DNA of 64,000 nt. Origin: Mycobacterium celatum. GTDB taxonomy: Bacteria; Actinomycetota; Actinomycetes; Mycobacteriales; Mycobacteriaceae. Location: assembly GCF_002101595.1 (NCBI RefSeq), contig NZ_LQOM01000046.1, positions 62,001-126,000 on the forward strand, given 5' to 3'. The first letter of the stretch is position 1; each line of letters begins with the position of its first letter. The notes under the pieces are model-generated. The model did not search any database and was not told the origin of the DNA. It saw only the letters and a list, made by a program, of their open reading frames with translations. The position numbers and the translations under genes were made by a program. This document shows positions 42,530 through 52,042 of this stretch, piece by piece.

Positions 42530-43842
42530 CGACGATCAAAGAGACCAGGGCACACACTTCGACCAACGGCAAGTTGAGCCTGGCCGAGATCTTGGCGATT
42601 TTCACCGAAGGCGGCCACCAGCCGCTGAAGTTCACTGCCTACGACGGCAGCAGCGCCGGTCCCGACGACGCCGTGCTGGGCCTGGATCTGTTGACGCCGC
42701 GCGGCACCACCTACCTGGCCACCGCGCCCGGTGAACTCGGGTTGGCCCGCGCCTACATCTCGGGCGATCTGGACGTACGGGGCGTCCACCCGGGCGACCC
42801 GTACCCGCTGCTGAAAGTGCTGGCCGACAAACTCGACTTCAAACGACCTTCACCGCTGGTGCTGGCCAACATCGTCCGCTCGATCGGGTTCGAGCGTCTG
42901 GTGCCGATCCCGCCGCCGCCGCAGGAGGCGTTGCCGCGCTGGCGTCGGCTCGCAGAAGGCTTGCGGCACAGCAAGACCCGCGACGCCGAGGCCATCCACC
43001 ACCATTACGACGTCTCCAACACCTTCTATGAGTGGGTGCTCGGCCCGTCGATGACCTACACCTGCGCGGTCTATCCCGACGCCGAGGCCACGCTGGAGGA
43101 AGCGCAGGAGAACAAGTACCGGCTGGTGTTCGACAAGCTGCGGCTACAGCCGGGTGACCGGTTGCTCGACGTCGGCTGCGGCTGGGGCGGCATGGTTCGC
43201 TATGCCGCCCGCCACGGTGTCCGCGCCATCGGCGCCACGCTGTCCGCCGAGCAGGCGAAGTGGGCGCAAAACAAGATCGAGGAAGAGGGCCTTTCCGACT
43301 TGGCCGAGGTGCGCCACTCCGACTACCGCGACGTCCGCGAGACGGGCTTCGACGCGGTCTCGTCGATCGGGCTGACCGAGCACATCGGAGTGAAGAACTA
43401 CCCCGCATACTTCGGCTTCCTCAAGTCCAAGCTGCGCACCGGCGGACTGCTGCTCAACCACTGCATCACCCGCCACGACAACAGGTCGAAGTACAGCGGC
43501 GGCGGTTTCACCGACCGCTACGTGTTCCCGGACGGGGAGCTGACGGGCTCGGGCCGCATCATCATCGAAATCCAGGACGTCGGCTTCGAGGTGCTGCACG
43601 AGGAGAACTTCCGGCACCATTATGCGATGACGCTGCGCGACTGGTGTGCAAACCTGGTGGCGCACTGGGACGAAGCCGTCGACGAGGTGGGGCTGGCGAC
43701 CGCCAAGATCTGGGGACTGTACATGGCCGCCTCGCGAGTTGGCTTCGAGCACAACAAGATTCAGCTGCACCATGTGCTGGCCAGCAACGTCGACGCGCGC
43801 GGCGACGACGACTTGCCGCTGCGGCCCTGGTGGAGGCCGTAG
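42526..43842 (+). CDS. tmsB: Cyclopropane-fatty-acid-synthase-like methyltransferase (Rv3720-like)
   Basis: A 438-residue SAM-dependent lipid methyltransferase. A long N-terminal part (about 1-150) precedes IHHHYDVSNTFYEWVLGPSM, the SAM motif LLDVGCGWGGMVRYAARHG, and SIGLTEHIGVKNYPAYF with a conserved active-site glutamate. It is expected to methylenate oleoyl chains of phospholipids for the partner reductase to convert to 10-methylstearate. The start overlaps the tmsA stop. It differs from mycolic acid cyclopropane synthases, which are about 290 residues. Confidence 0.9.
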   Translation: MTTIKETRAHTSTNGKLSLAEILAIFTEGGHQPLKFTAYDGSSAGPDDAVLGLDLLTPRGTTYLATAPGELGLARAYISGDLDVRGVHPGDPYPLLKVLADKLDFKRPSPLVLANIVRSIGFERLVPIPPPPQEALPRWRRLAEGLRHSKTRDAEAIHHHYDVSNTFYEWVLGPSMTYTCAVYPDAEATLEEAQENKYRLVFDKLRLQPGDRLLDVGCGWGGMVRYAARHGVRAIGATLSAEQAKWAQNKIEEEGLSDLAEVRHSDYRDVRETGFDAVSSIGLTEHIGVKNYPAYFGFLKSKLRTGGLLLNHCITRHDNRSKYSGGGFTDRYVFPDGELTGSGRIIIEIQDVGFEVLHEENFRHHYAMTLRDWCANLVAHWDEAVDEVGLATAKIWGLYMAASRVGFEHNKIQLHHVLASNVDARGDDDLPLRPWWRP

Positions 43843-43844
43843 CG

Positions 43845-45539
43845 CTACCCGTTTTCTATTCGGCGGGCGCCCAACTCGTTCTGCAGCAGTTCCAGCGCGG
43901 CCTCTTCGGGGTCGCGCCGCGGCACCGACACATCGTCCTGGCCTGCTTCGGCAAGCATGCTGTCTTCTTCACTGGGTGCCGCGGCCGGCGGATCGCTGAG
44001 CGTCGGCGCACCCGGCTCGCAGCGCACTCGCCAGTCGACGCCCAGCGCGTCTTTGAGCGCCTCGGCGATGACGTCGGCGTTGCGTTGTTCGCACAGCCGC
44101 TTGGCCAGCGGCGCCGACTCGTGCGTCAGTACCAACGTGTTGCCCTCGACCGCGCGTACCGTCGCCCCGGCCAGCATCACCTCGGTGGTGCGGCTGCGCT
44201 GACGGACCTTGTCACGCACCGTCGGCCACAGGGTTCGCACGGCGGCCGCACTCGGTTCGCCTGCGCCGGGCGGCGGCGCCGATGGCGGTGCCGGAGGAGC
44301 AGCGACGGGCTCGGGTGTTGGATCACGCTGCGGCTCAGTGGGTTTCGGTCGGGGAGTCGGCCTGGCGGGCGCGGCGGGAATTGACATGTCCAGCCGGGTC
44401 TCGATCCGCTCGACCCGCTGTAGCAGCGCCGATTCGGTGTCGCTGGCCGACGGCAGCAGCAGCCGCGCGCAGATGACTTCCAGCAGCAGCCGCGGCGCCG
44501 TCGCACCGCGCATCTCCCCCAGCCCGGCCTGCACCACCTCGGCGTAACGGGTCAGCGTCGCCGCGCCGAGGCGCACCGCTTGATCGCGCATCCGGTCCAG
44601 CACGTCTTCCGGCGCATCCACCACCCCACGTGCGGCGGCGTCCGGAACCGCTTGCAGCACAAGCAGATCACGGAACCGCTCCAGCAGGTCGGTGGCGAAT
44701 CGCCGGGGATCGTGCCCGGCGTCGATCACCGATTCCACCGCCCCGAACATCGCCGCCGCATCACCGGCGGCCAGCGCGTCGACGGCGTCGTCGATCAGCG
44801 CGACGTCGGTGGCGCCGAGCAATCCCAGCGCCCGCTGGTAGTTCACCCGGTTGCCGTCCGCGCCGGCCAGCAGCTGGTCGAGCACCGAGAGCGTGTCACG
44901 CGGTGAGCCGCCGCCGGCACGAATCACCAACGGGTACACCGCCTCGTCGGCGACGACACCTTCCTGCTCGCAGATGCGCTCGAGCAGTGAACGCATGGTG
45001 CGCGGCGGCAACAGCCGGAACGGATAGTGATGGGTGCGCGACCGGATGGTCGGCAACACCTTCTCCGGCTCGGTGGTGGCGAACACGAAGATCAGGTGCT
45101 CGGGCGGCTCCTCGACGATCTTCAGCAGCGCGTTGAACCCTGCCGTGGTGACCATGTGGGCCTCGTCGACGATGAACACCCGGTAGCGCGACTGGGCCGG
45201 CGCATAGAACGCCCGGTCCCGCAGTTCGCGGGTGTCGTCCACGCCGCCGTGGCTGGCGGCGTCGAGCTCGACGACGTCGATGCTGCCGGGCCCGTTGGGC
45301 GCCAGCGCCACGCAGGAGTCGCAGACCCCGCACGGCGTGGCCGTCGGCCCCTGCTCGCAGTTCAGCGACCGGGCCAGGATCCGCGCCGACGACGTCTTGC
45401 CGCATCCCCGCGGGCCGGAGAACAGATACGCGTGGTTGATCCGGCCCGCCGCCAGCGCGGTGGACAGCGGCTCGGTGACGTGCTCCTGCCCCACCACCTC
45501 GGCAAAGGTTGCCGGTCGGTACTTGCGGTAGAGGGCCAC
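43845..45539 (-). CDS. dnaX: DNA polymerase III tau/gamma subunit
   Basis: A 564-residue clamp-loader ATPase. Walker A FSGPRGCGKTSSARILARSL, a four-cysteine zinc site (NCEQGPTATPCGVCDSC), Walker B VFIVDEAHM and the SRC-like SRTHHYPFRLL are present. A Pro-rich linker near residues 385-430 and a C-terminal tau-type domain follow. No frameshift signal of the E. coli A-rich type is visible, so one full-length product is expected. GTG 45539 starts ten bases after the aspC stop. Its stop converges on tmsB two bases away. Confidence 0.96.
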   Translation of the reverse strand: MALYRKYRPATFAEVVGQEHVTEPLSTALAAGRINHAYLFSGPRGCGKTSSARILARSLNCEQGPTATPCGVCDSCVALAPNGPGSIDVVELDAASHGGVDDTRELRDRAFYAPAQSRYRVFIVDEAHMVTTAGFNALLKIVEEPPEHLIFVFATTEPEKVLPTIRSRTHHYPFRLLPPRTMRSLLERICEQEGVVADEAVYPLVIRAGGGSPRDTLSVLDQLLAGADGNRVNYQRALGLLGATDVALIDDAVDALAAGDAAAMFGAVESVIDAGHDPRRFATDLLERFRDLLVLQAVPDAAARGVVDAPEDVLDRMRDQAVRLGAATLTRYAEVVQAGLGEMRGATAPRLLLEVICARLLLPSASDTESALLQRVERIETRLDMSIPAAPARPTPRPKPTEPQRDPTPEPVAAPPAPPSAPPPGAGEPSAAAVRTLWPTVRDKVRQRSRTTEVMLAGATVRAVEGNTLVLTHESAPLAKRLCEQRNADVIAEALKDALGVDWRVRCEPGAPTLSDPPAAAPSEEDSMLAEAGQDDVSVPRRDPEEAALELLQNELGARRIENG

Positions 45540-45549
45540 GGTCAGGAGG

Positions 45550-46848
45550 CTACCGACGCGGTCCGACGTCGGCGCGGCTCAGCAGAGACTCGGTGGCGGC
45601 GAACAGCGCGCAGGTCGCCAGCCCGTCGATCGCATTGCGCAGGTCAGGTATCGACGGGAATGTCGGCGCGATCCGGATGTTCTTGTCGTCCGGGTCTTTT
45701 CGATACGGGAACGACGCGCCCGCCTCGGTCACCGCGATACCCGCGTCTTTGGCCAGCGCGACGGTGCGCCGGGCCGTGCCGGGCAGCACGTCGAGGCTGA
45801 CGAAGTAGCCACCCTTGGGCTCTGTCCACGACGCGATCTTGGAATCCCCCAGCCGCTTTTCCAGAATCTCGGCCACGAGCGCGAATTTCGGCGCCAGGAT
45901 CTGCTGGTGGCGCAGCATCTGCAGGCGCACCCCGTCGGCGTCGCCGAAGAAGCGCAGGTGCCGCAGCTGGTTGACCTTGTCCGGGCCGATCGACTTCTTG
46001 CCGGCGTACTGCAGATACCAGGCGATGTTGCCCAGCGATCCGCCGAAGAAGCTGACCCCGGCGCCGGCGAAGGTGATCTTCGACGTCGACGCGAAGACGT
46101 ACGGCCGGTTGGGGTTGCCGGCCGCCGCCGCCAGCCCCAGCACGTCGATTTGGCGGACAAAGTCCAGCGTCAGAGTGTGCACGGCGTAGGCGTTGTCCCA
46201 GAATAACCTGAAATCGCTTGCGGCCGTGCGCATTTGGACTAGCCGTCGAACGGTCTCCCAGGAGTAAGTGACCCCCGTGGGGTTGGCGAACACCGGCACC
46301 GTCCACATTCCCTTGATCGCCGGGTCGACGGCGACCAGTTCCTCGATCAGGTCGACGTCGGGTCCGTCGTCGCGCATGGGAATCGGGATCATCTCGATGC
46401 CCATGGTCTCGGTGATCGCGAAGTGCCGGTCGTAGCCGGGGACGGGGCACAGAAACTTGACCTTCGGCTCCCGAATCCATGGCCGCGGGGAGTCCACACC
46501 GCCGTGCAGCATCGAGAAGACGATCACGTCGTGCATGAACTCGAGGCTGGCGTTGTTGCCCGCAATCAGGTTGGGCACCGGAATGCCAAGCAACTCGCCG
46601 AAGATGGCCCGCAGTTCCGGCAGACCGTGCAGGCCGCCGTAGTTGCGGGTGTCGGTGCCTTCCTCGTCGCGGTAGTTGTCGCCGGGCAGGGAAAGCAACG
46701 CGTTCGACAGGTCGAGCTGCTCGGGCGCCGGCTTGCCGCGGGTGAGGTCGAGGCTCAGCTTCATCGCCTGCAGTTCGGCGTACTCCTGCTGGTGGCGCGC
46801 GTGCTGGGCCGCGAGTTCCTCACGGCCGAGTGAATGAAACGACACCAT
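45550..46848 (-). CDS. aspC: Aspartate aminotransferase (Rv3722c-like, class Ib atypical)
   Basis: A 432-residue PLP enzyme of the aminotransferase MocR-like class. The signature DLTRGKPAPEQLDLSNALL is N-terminal. The cofactor-binding Asn and Tyr lie in VFANPTGVTYS and FWDNAYAVHTL, and the PLP lysine in VFASTSKITFAGAGVS. Rv3722c was shown to be the main aspartate aminotransferase of M. tuberculosis. A GAAAGG site precedes the ATG. It is cotranscribed with dnaX and preceded by the SRP RNA gene on the same strand. Confidence 0.93.
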   Translation of the reverse strand: MVSFHSLGREELAAQHARHQQEYAELQAMKLSLDLTRGKPAPEQLDLSNALLSLPGDNYRDEEGTDTRNYGGLHGLPELRAIFGELLGIPVPNLIAGNNASLEFMHDVIVFSMLHGGVDSPRPWIREPKVKFLCPVPGYDRHFAITETMGIEMIPIPMRDDGPDVDLIEELVAVDPAIKGMWTVPVFANPTGVTYSWETVRRLVQMRTAASDFRLFWDNAYAVHTLTLDFVRQIDVLGLAAAAGNPNRPYVFASTSKITFAGAGVSFFGGSLGNIAWYLQYAGKKSIGPDKVNQLRHLRFFGDADGVRLQMLRHQQILAPKFALVAEILEKRLGDSKIASWTEPKGGYFVSLDVLPGTARRTVALAKDAGIAVTEAGASFPYRKDPDDKNIRIAPTFPSIPDLRNAIDGLATCALFAATESLLSRADVGPRR

Positions 46849-46875
46849 GCGCCTTTCACGTCAACGCCGTGGAAT

Positions 46876-46970
46876 GTGGGGGGACCCCGCGCACCCGCTA
46901 GAGCCCGTTGACCCTTGCTGCCTTCCGGCCCTGGGGGAGTTCACAGGATAAACGCCGCGCGGGGTCCACG
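46876..46970 (-). ncRNA. ffs: Signal recognition particle 4.5S RNA
   Basis: On the minus strand the sequence contains the highly conserved SRP domain IV core GGCCGGAAGGCAGCAAGGGT, flanked by the complementary strands CAGGG/CCCUG-like stems. The outer helix is formed by GGACCCCGCGC and GCGCGGGGTCC at the two ends. The end positions are estimated from that outer helix to within a few bases. It binds Ffh and targets membrane proteins. Confidence 0.9.
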
Positions 46971-47077
46971 GCGAGTCTAGTACCCGGGTTGCGAGAAGCT
47001 GCCTCGGCGGTGTTGATTGCCCACCGCCTCCTCGGGTCGTCGACGACCCGCATCGTCACCGGGCTACCATGACCGAC

Positions 47078-47163
47078 GGAGGATTCGCCTAGTGGCCTAT
47101 GGCGCTCGCCTGGAACGCGGGTTGGGTTAATAGCCCTCGCGGGTTCAAATCCCGCATCCTCCG
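47078..47163 (+). tRNA. tRNA-Ser (anticodon GGA)
   Basis: A class II tRNA with a 7-bp acceptor stem (GGAGGAT with ATCCTCC), a long variable arm, and anticodon loop CTGGAAC giving anticodon GGA, which reads UCC/UCU. The T arm GCGGGTTCAAATCCCGC is standard. CCA is not encoded; discriminator base G. The position between SRP RNA and lucA matches M. tuberculosis. Confidence 0.95.
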
Positions 47164-47235
47164 CACTCGGTCCGCGGCGCGGCCAGGCACGACGGTCGCA
47201 GTCTGGTCGCCCCGGACCACAGCTTGAGGAGGGGT

Positions 47236-47988
47236 ATGGGCCGCACGGCCGCCACGCTCTGGCACGCGTCGTTCTCGATTGCTGCCGCTGTCCTCTATTT
47301 CGTCTTCGTGTTGCCGCGCTGGTGGGAGTTGATGGGCGACACCTCGCACGCGCTGGGCACCTCGCTACGCATCGTCACCGGCGTGGTGATCGCCCTGGCC
47401 GCGTTGCCCGTGGTGTTCACGCTGTTGCGGACCCGCAAGCCCGAGTACGGAACTCCGCAGCTGGCGTTGAACCTGCGCACAGGGTCGATCGTGGCGCACG
47501 TGCTGGCCGGTGTGCTGATCGTCGGCACCGCGATCAGTGAGATCTGGTTGAGCCTCGACAACGTCGGGCAATGGTTGTTCGGAATCTACGGCGCCGCCGC
47601 CGCGATCGCGGTGCTGGGCATCGCGGCGTTCTACCTCTCGTTCGTCGCCGAATTGCCGCCGCCACCACCGAAACCGATCAAACCCAAGAAGCCGAAACGG
47701 CGTCTGCGCCGCAAGCGCAAGGAAGAAGCGGAGACGGACGAGGCGGAGGCCGACGAGGCCGAGAAGGTCGAGGAGTCCGAAGAAGAGTCGGGCGAGACCA
47801 CGGTAGAAGCCGGCGAGCCCGAGTCGACGGCCGAGGAACCAGAGTCTGCCGCCGACGAGTTACCGGCCGCCGACGACACCGTCGCGGCCGAGGAACCCCG
47901 GGGTGGGCTGCGCAACCGCCGACCGAGCGGTAAGTCGTCGCGCCGGCGCAGGCGCTCGCGCGGCGGGATCGCCGTCGAAGATAAGTAG
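47236..47988 (+). CDS. lucA: Lipid uptake coordinator LucA (Rv3723-like)
   Basis: A 250-residue protein with four membrane segments (about 10-30, 42-62, 85-105 and 115-135). A cytoplasmic tail follows: a proline/lysine stretch (PPPPPKPIKPKKPKRRLRRK), a long acidic Glu-rich region and a basic end (SGKSSRRRRRSRGG). In M. tuberculosis, Rv3723/LucA stabilises the Mce1 and Mce4 importers for fatty acids and cholesterol. ATG 47236 is chosen for the strong GAGGAGGGG site just before it. Confidence 0.9.
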   Translation: MGRTAATLWHASFSIAAAVLYFVFVLPRWWELMGDTSHALGTSLRIVTGVVIALAALPVVFTLLRTRKPEYGTPQLALNLRTGSIVAHVLAGVLIVGTAISEIWLSLDNVGQWLFGIYGAAAAIAVLGIAAFYLSFVAELPPPPPKPIKPKKPKRRLRRKRKEEAETDEAEADEAEKVEESEEESGETTVEAGEPESTAEEPESAADELPAADDTVAAEEPRGGLRNRRPSGKSSRRRRRSRGGIAVEDK

Positions 47989-48010
47989 GGCTATCGGACT
48001 CGCCAGCCCT
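47987..48010. terminator. Short stem-loop between convergent lucA and secreted DUF732 gene
   Basis: AGGGCT (47987-47992) pairs with AGCCCT (48005-48010) across a 12-base loop, directly at the lucA stop codon. A weak terminator candidate. Confidence 0.3.
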
Positions 48011-48045
48011 TCCATATGCTGAGCGAGTGCCCAACAGCGTTGGAC

Positions 48046-48378
48046 CTAGGTTCCCGGAATGTTCTGCAGCTTGGGTGCGAGGTCGGGGCAGTAGAAGCTG
48101 ATGGCGGAGCCGAGGAATTGGTACGTCTGCACCTGAGTGGTGCCCCGCGGCAGGTTGTGGGACAGGAATCGGGCCGATGCGGCAGCGTCAGGGTCGACGC
48201 CGTCGCCGAGCCGCCGGCAGGCGATCTTGGCGATGTACGGGTTGTAATCGTGCGGACCGTAAATGCCGTAGCTGTTGATCTGGTAATTGAAGTCCGTGTC
48301 GGGGTCGGCATGTGCCGGCGCGGCCAGGCCGACCGCAACGGCAATGGCGGCGACCGGGGCAAGCCTCGCTACATTCAT
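48046..48378 (-). CDS. Small secreted DUF732-type protein
   Basis: A 110-residue protein with a signal peptide (MNVARLAPVAAIAVAVGLAA, cut near AHADPDTDF). The mature part has two cysteines (IACRRLGDG, FYCPDLAP) and the FNYQINSYGIYGPHDYNPY pattern; DUF732 proteins are abundant in mycobacteria. The start ATG at 48378 is inferred from the signal peptide; in-frame upstream codons exist. The 236-base gap to the mmpS gene holds no other gene. Confidence 0.75.
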   Translation of the reverse strand: MNVARLAPVAAIAVAVGLAAPAHADPDTDFNYQINSYGIYGPHDYNPYIAKIACRRLGDGVDPDAAASARFLSHNLPRGTTQVQTYQFLGSAISFYCPDLAPKLQNIPGT

Positions 48379-48614
48379 GGGCTGGATGCTACCGCTCATC
48401 CGCTCGCCGCGTTTCCCATCGGCGCCACCAATTCGACTGCTCCACCAGCGCATCGAATCGCCTCCCTACCCGGTTTCCGTGTATCGCAACTTCCGATTAG
48501 AGTAGCTAAGGTTACACACAAGCTAATTAGTTGAGCTTCTTCGCCCCCGCTAAGGATGGAAGCAGGCATGACACTGTCCGAACCGTTGCGCACCCGAGGG
48601 TAACGAGGTTATCG

Positions 48615-49043
48615 ATGTATGCGCTTCTCAAACGCACCTGGATGCCGCTGGTTGTCATAGCGGTTGTCGCCGTCGGCGTGTTCGCGGTGTATCGGGTGCA
48701 CGGGTACTTCGGCGCGGGCAATGCGGGCGGCAATTCCGTCAAGTACGAAGACACCAAGCCGTTCAACCCCAAAGTGGTGATCTACGAGATCTGGGGCCAG
48801 AACGGCGCAATGGCCGACATCAACTACCTGGACCTCAACGCCACACCGCAGCGCGTCGATGGTGCGTCGTTGCCGTGGTCGCTGAAGTTGTCGACCACCG
48901 ACCCCGCGGTGAGCCCCAACATCGTGGCTCAGGGCGACGGCGACACGATCGGCTGCCGCATCAGCGTCGACGGCGTCGTCAAAGACGAAAGGATCTCCAA
49001 CGGCGTGAACGCCCAGACCTTCTGCTTGGTGAAATCCGGATGA
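48615..49043 (+). CDS. MmpS-family periplasmic accessory protein
   Basis: A 142-residue protein: one N-terminal membrane anchor (about 8-28), then a beta-sandwich domain with YEDTKPFNPKVVIYEIWGQN and the family C-terminus GCRISVDGVVKDERISN with its cysteine, plus QTFCLVKSG at the end. MmpS proteins work with MmpL transporters in siderophore or lipid export (MmpS4/L4, MmpS5/L5). A GAGG site precedes the ATG, and the stop overlaps the mmpL start (ATGA). Confidence 0.93.
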   Translation: MYALLKRTWMPLVVIAVVAVGVFAVYRVHGYFGAGNAGGNSVKYEDTKPFNPKVVIYEIWGQNGAMADINYLDLNATPQRVDGASLPWSLKLSTTDPAVSPNIVAQGDGDTIGCRISVDGVVKDERISNGVNAQTFCLVKSG

Positions 49044-51952
49044 GCACCTACCCCCCGAGCGACGCACCCACCGACGTCATGCCGGTGCCCGTCGAGGCGG
49101 TCCGCGAGCGGCTGCCGCGCTGGATTCGCCGACTGGCGGTACCGATCATCCTCGCCTGGGTGGCGGTCACGGTCATCTTGAATGTCGTTGTCCCGCAACT
49201 GGATGTGGTCGGCCAGATGCGCACGGTGTCGATGAGCCCGAAAGACGCGCCGTCGATGATCGCGATGAAGCGCGTCGGTCAGGTGTTCCACGAATTCAAG
49301 TCCGACAGCTCGGCCATGATCGTGCTGGAGGGCGACCAACCGCTCGGCGACGCGGCGCACAACTACTACAACGACCTGATCAAGAAGTTCCGGGCGGACA
49401 CCAAGCACGTCGAGAACGTCCAGGACTTCTGGAGCGACCCGCTGACCGCGGCCGGATCGCAAAGCCCCGACGGCAAAGCCGCCTACGTCCAGGTGTATCT
49501 CGCGGGTAACCAGGGCGAGAGTCTGGCCAACGAGTCGGTCGAGGCGGTCCAGGACATCCTCAAGCACAACCCGCCTCCGCCCGGCATCCACGTCTACGCA
49601 ACCGGAGCGGCCCCGCTTCTGGCCGATCAACACCTCGCCGGCGACCGCAGCCTCAAGCTCATCACCGGGCTCACCTTCCTGGTGATCATCGTCATGCTGC
49701 TGTTCGTCTACCGGTCGGTCATCACGGTGCTGCTGGTGATGACGATGGTCTTTTTGGAGCTCGCCGCCGCCCGCGGTGTGGTCGCATTCCTCGGCTACCA
49801 CAACATCATTGGGCTCTCGACGTTCGCGGTTAACCTGCTGGTGATGCTGGCCATCGCCGCCGCGACGGACTATGCGATCTTCTTGTTCGGCCGATATCAG
49901 GAGGCCCGCACCAACGGCGAGGATCGCGAGTCGGCGTTCTACACGATGTACCGCGGGACAGGCCACGTGATCCTCGGTTCGGGCCTGACGATCGCCGGCG
50001 CAACATTCTGCCTGCGCTTCACCCGGTTGCCGTACTTCCAGACCCTCGGTGTCCCGCTGGCGATCGGCATGCTCGTCGTGGTGTTCGCCGCGCTGACGCT
50101 GGGAGCCGGCGTCGTGGCGGTGGCAAGTCACTTCGGTCTCCTCGAGCCGCGACGCGCGATGCGGATCCGCGGCTGGCGAAAGATCGGCGCGGCGGTCGTG
50201 CGCTGGCCGGGGCCCGTCCTGGCCGCCACGGTGGCGATTGCGCTGGTGGGCCTGATCACTCTGCCCAGTTACCGACCCGGCTACGACAACCGCAATTACA
50301 TGCCGTCCGACATTCCGGCCAACGTGGGATATGCCGCCGCGGACCGGCACTTTTCCCAGGCGCGGATGAACCCGGAATTGCTGCTCATCGAAACCGACCA
50401 CGATATGCGTAATCCGGCCGATTTCCTGGTGATCGACAAGGTGGCCAAGGCGGTCTTCCGGACGTCCGGCATCGGGCGTGTGCAGGCGATCACCCGGCCG
50501 CAGGGCACTCCGATCAATCACTCGACCATCCCGTTCCAGATCAGCATGCAGGGCACCACCCAGCAACTGAACATGAAATACATGCTGGACCGCATGGACG
50601 ACATGCTGGTGCAGGCCGACGAAATGCAGAAGACCATCAACAACATGGAAAAGATGCTCGACATCACCAGGCAGATGGCCGACACCACGCACAGCATGGT
50701 CGGCAAGATGCACGAGATGGAGGGCCACATCCAGGATCTGCGGCAAAACATGGCGGATTTCGAAGACATGTGGCGGCCGATCCGCAGCTACTTCTACTGG
50801 GAGAAGCACTGCTTCGACATCCCCATCTGCTGGTCACTGCGGTCGGTTTTCGACGCACTCGACGGCGTCGACATCATGACCGACGACATCCAGAATCTGA
50901 TGCCCGACATGGACCGGCTGGATACCTTGATGCCGCAGATGCTGACGATCATGCCGCCGATGATCGCCACTATGCAGACCATGAAGACCATGATGCTGAC
51001 CATGCAGCAAACCATGGGCGGGCTGCAGCATCAGATGCAGGCGGCGATGGACAACCAGTCGGCAATGGGTCACGCGTTCGATGACGCCAAAAACGACGAC
51101 TCGTTCTACCTGCCCCCGGAGGCCTTCGACAACCCCGATTTCAAGCGCGGCCTGAAGATGTTCCTCTCGCCCGATGGCCATGCGGTCCGGATGATCATCT
51201 CCCACGAAGGCGATCCCGCGTCGCCCGAAGGCATTTCGCACGTCGATCCGATCAAACACGCTGTGCACGAAGCGATTAAGGGCACCCCATTGGAGGGGTC
51301 CAAGGTCTACCTGGGTGGGACCGCAGCCATCTACAAGGACATGTCCACCGGCTCCATGTGGGACCTGCTCATCGCCGGAATAGCCTCGCTGTGCCTGATT
51401 TTCATCGTCATGCTGGTGATCACGCGAAGCATCATCGGTGCTGCTGTCATTGTCGGCACGGTGCTGCTGTCGCTGGGCAGCGCCTTCGGGCTGTCCGTGC
51501 TGATCTGGCAACACATCGTCGGGCTCGACGTGCACTGGATGGTGCTGGCGATGTCGGTCATCATCCTGCTGGCCGTCGGTTCGGACTACAACCTGCTGTT
51601 GGTGGCTCGGTTCAAGGAGGAAATCCATGCCGGGCTGAAAACCGGCATCATCCGGTCGATGGGCGGCAGTGGCTCCGTCGTCACCTCGGCGGGTCTGGTG
51701 TTCGCGTTCACCATGATGGCCATGGTGGTCAGCGACTTGCGTGTTATCGGGCAGGTCGGGACGACGATCGGGTTGGGTCTGCTGTTCGACACGTTGATCG
51801 TCCGGTCGTTCATGACGCCGGCGATCGCCGCGCTGCTGGGACGTTGGTTCTGGTGGCCGCAGAAGGTGCGTCCCCGGCCGGCCAGTGCCCTCCTGCGGCC
51901 GTACCCCCCGCGACCCGTGGTTCGCGAGTTGCTGACCACCGATGCGCGCTGA
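49040..51952 (+). CDS. MmpL-family RND transporter (MmpL4/5-like)
   Basis: A 970-residue RND transporter with 12 membrane segments in two halves. The proton-relay region of each half has an Asp-Tyr pair: AAATDYAIFLFGRYQE and LAVGSDYNLLLVARFKE. The second porter domain contains a long Met-rich coiled coil (about residues 525-690, for example KMHEMEGHIQDLRQNMADFE) with two nearby cysteines (KHCFDIPICWS), the hallmark of MmpL4/MmpL5-type proteins. It probably exports a lipid or siderophore with the MmpS partner and may give drug efflux. The TetR gene follows on the same strand. Confidence 0.94.
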   Translation: MSTYPPSDAPTDVMPVPVEAVRERLPRWIRRLAVPIILAWVAVTVILNVVVPQLDVVGQMRTVSMSPKDAPSMIAMKRVGQVFHEFKSDSSAMIVLEGDQPLGDAAHNYYNDLIKKFRADTKHVENVQDFWSDPLTAAGSQSPDGKAAYVQVYLAGNQGESLANESVEAVQDILKHNPPPPGIHVYATGAAPLLADQHLAGDRSLKLITGLTFLVIIVMLLFVYRSVITVLLVMTMVFLELAAARGVVAFLGYHNIIGLSTFAVNLLVMLAIAAATDYAIFLFGRYQEARTNGEDRESAFYTMYRGTGHVILGSGLTIAGATFCLRFTRLPYFQTLGVPLAIGMLVVVFAALTLGAGVVAVASHFGLLEPRRAMRIRGWRKIGAAVVRWPGPVLAATVAIALVGLITLPSYRPGYDNRNYMPSDIPANVGYAAADRHFSQARMNPELLLIETDHDMRNPADFLVIDKVAKAVFRTSGIGRVQAITRPQGTPINHSTIPFQISMQGTTQQLNMKYMLDRMDDMLVQADEMQKTINNMEKMLDITRQMADTTHSMVGKMHEMEGHIQDLRQNMADFEDMWRPIRSYFYWEKHCFDIPICWSLRSVFDALDGVDIMTDDIQNLMPDMDRLDTLMPQMLTIMPPMIATMQTMKTMMLTMQQTMGGLQHQMQAAMDNQSAMGHAFDDAKNDDSFYLPPEAFDNPDFKRGLKMFLSPDGHAVRMIISHEGDPASPEGISHVDPIKHAVHEAIKGTPLEGSKVYLGGTAAIYKDMSTGSMWDLLIAGIASLCLIFIVMLVITRSIIGAAVIVGTVLLSLGSAFGLSVLIWQHIVGLDVHWMVLAMSVIILLAVGSDYNLLLVARFKEEIHAGLKTGIIRSMGGSGSVVTSAGLVFAFTMMAMVVSDLRVIGQVGTTIGLGLLFDTLIVRSFMTPAIAALLGRWFWWPQKVRPRPASALLRPYPPRPVVRELLTTDAR

Positions 51953-51956
51953 CTGA

Positions 51957-51978
51957 ACGGCGCGCTTAAGCGTGCCGT
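51957..51978. terminator. Palindromic hairpin after mmpL
   Basis: A 9-bp stem (one G-U pair) with loop TTAA, starting five bases after the mmpL stop. It is a possible terminator that separates mmpSL from the TetR gene; no T-tract follows. Confidence 0.45.
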
Positions 51979-51993
51979 CGGGTCGAAGCTGCC

Positions 51994-52016
51994 ATTTGCG
52001 CACTTCGCCCGCAAAT
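51994..52016. promoter_or_regulatory. Inverted repeat ATTTGCG-N9-CGCAAAT, candidate TetR operator
   Basis: Perfect 7-base arms with a 9-base spacer, lying 15-37 bases before the TetR -10 box and overlapping where a -35 element would lie. The size and position fit an autoregulatory TetR operator. I did not find the same palindrome in front of mmpS. Confidence 0.55.
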
Positions 52017-52030
52017 CACACGGTGTGCGT

Positions 52031-52036
52031 TACCCT
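52031..52036 (+). promoter_or_regulatory. -10 box TACCCT of the TetR gene
   Basis: TACCCT ends six bases before the GTG at 52043, indicating leaderless transcription from that codon. Confidence 0.45.
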
Positions 52037-52042
52037 CTGGCC

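Noticed and set aside
48500..48614. Possible IdeR (iron box) site upstream of mmpS, around TTAGAGTAGCTAAGGTTA
   Set aside because: It resembles the consensus only after allowing a one-base gap and several mismatches, so iron control cannot be claimed from sequence.
48929..50809. 626-codon antisense frame over mmpS/mmpL
   Set aside because: His/Asp/Arg-rich shadow of mmpL; no domain and no ribosome binding site.
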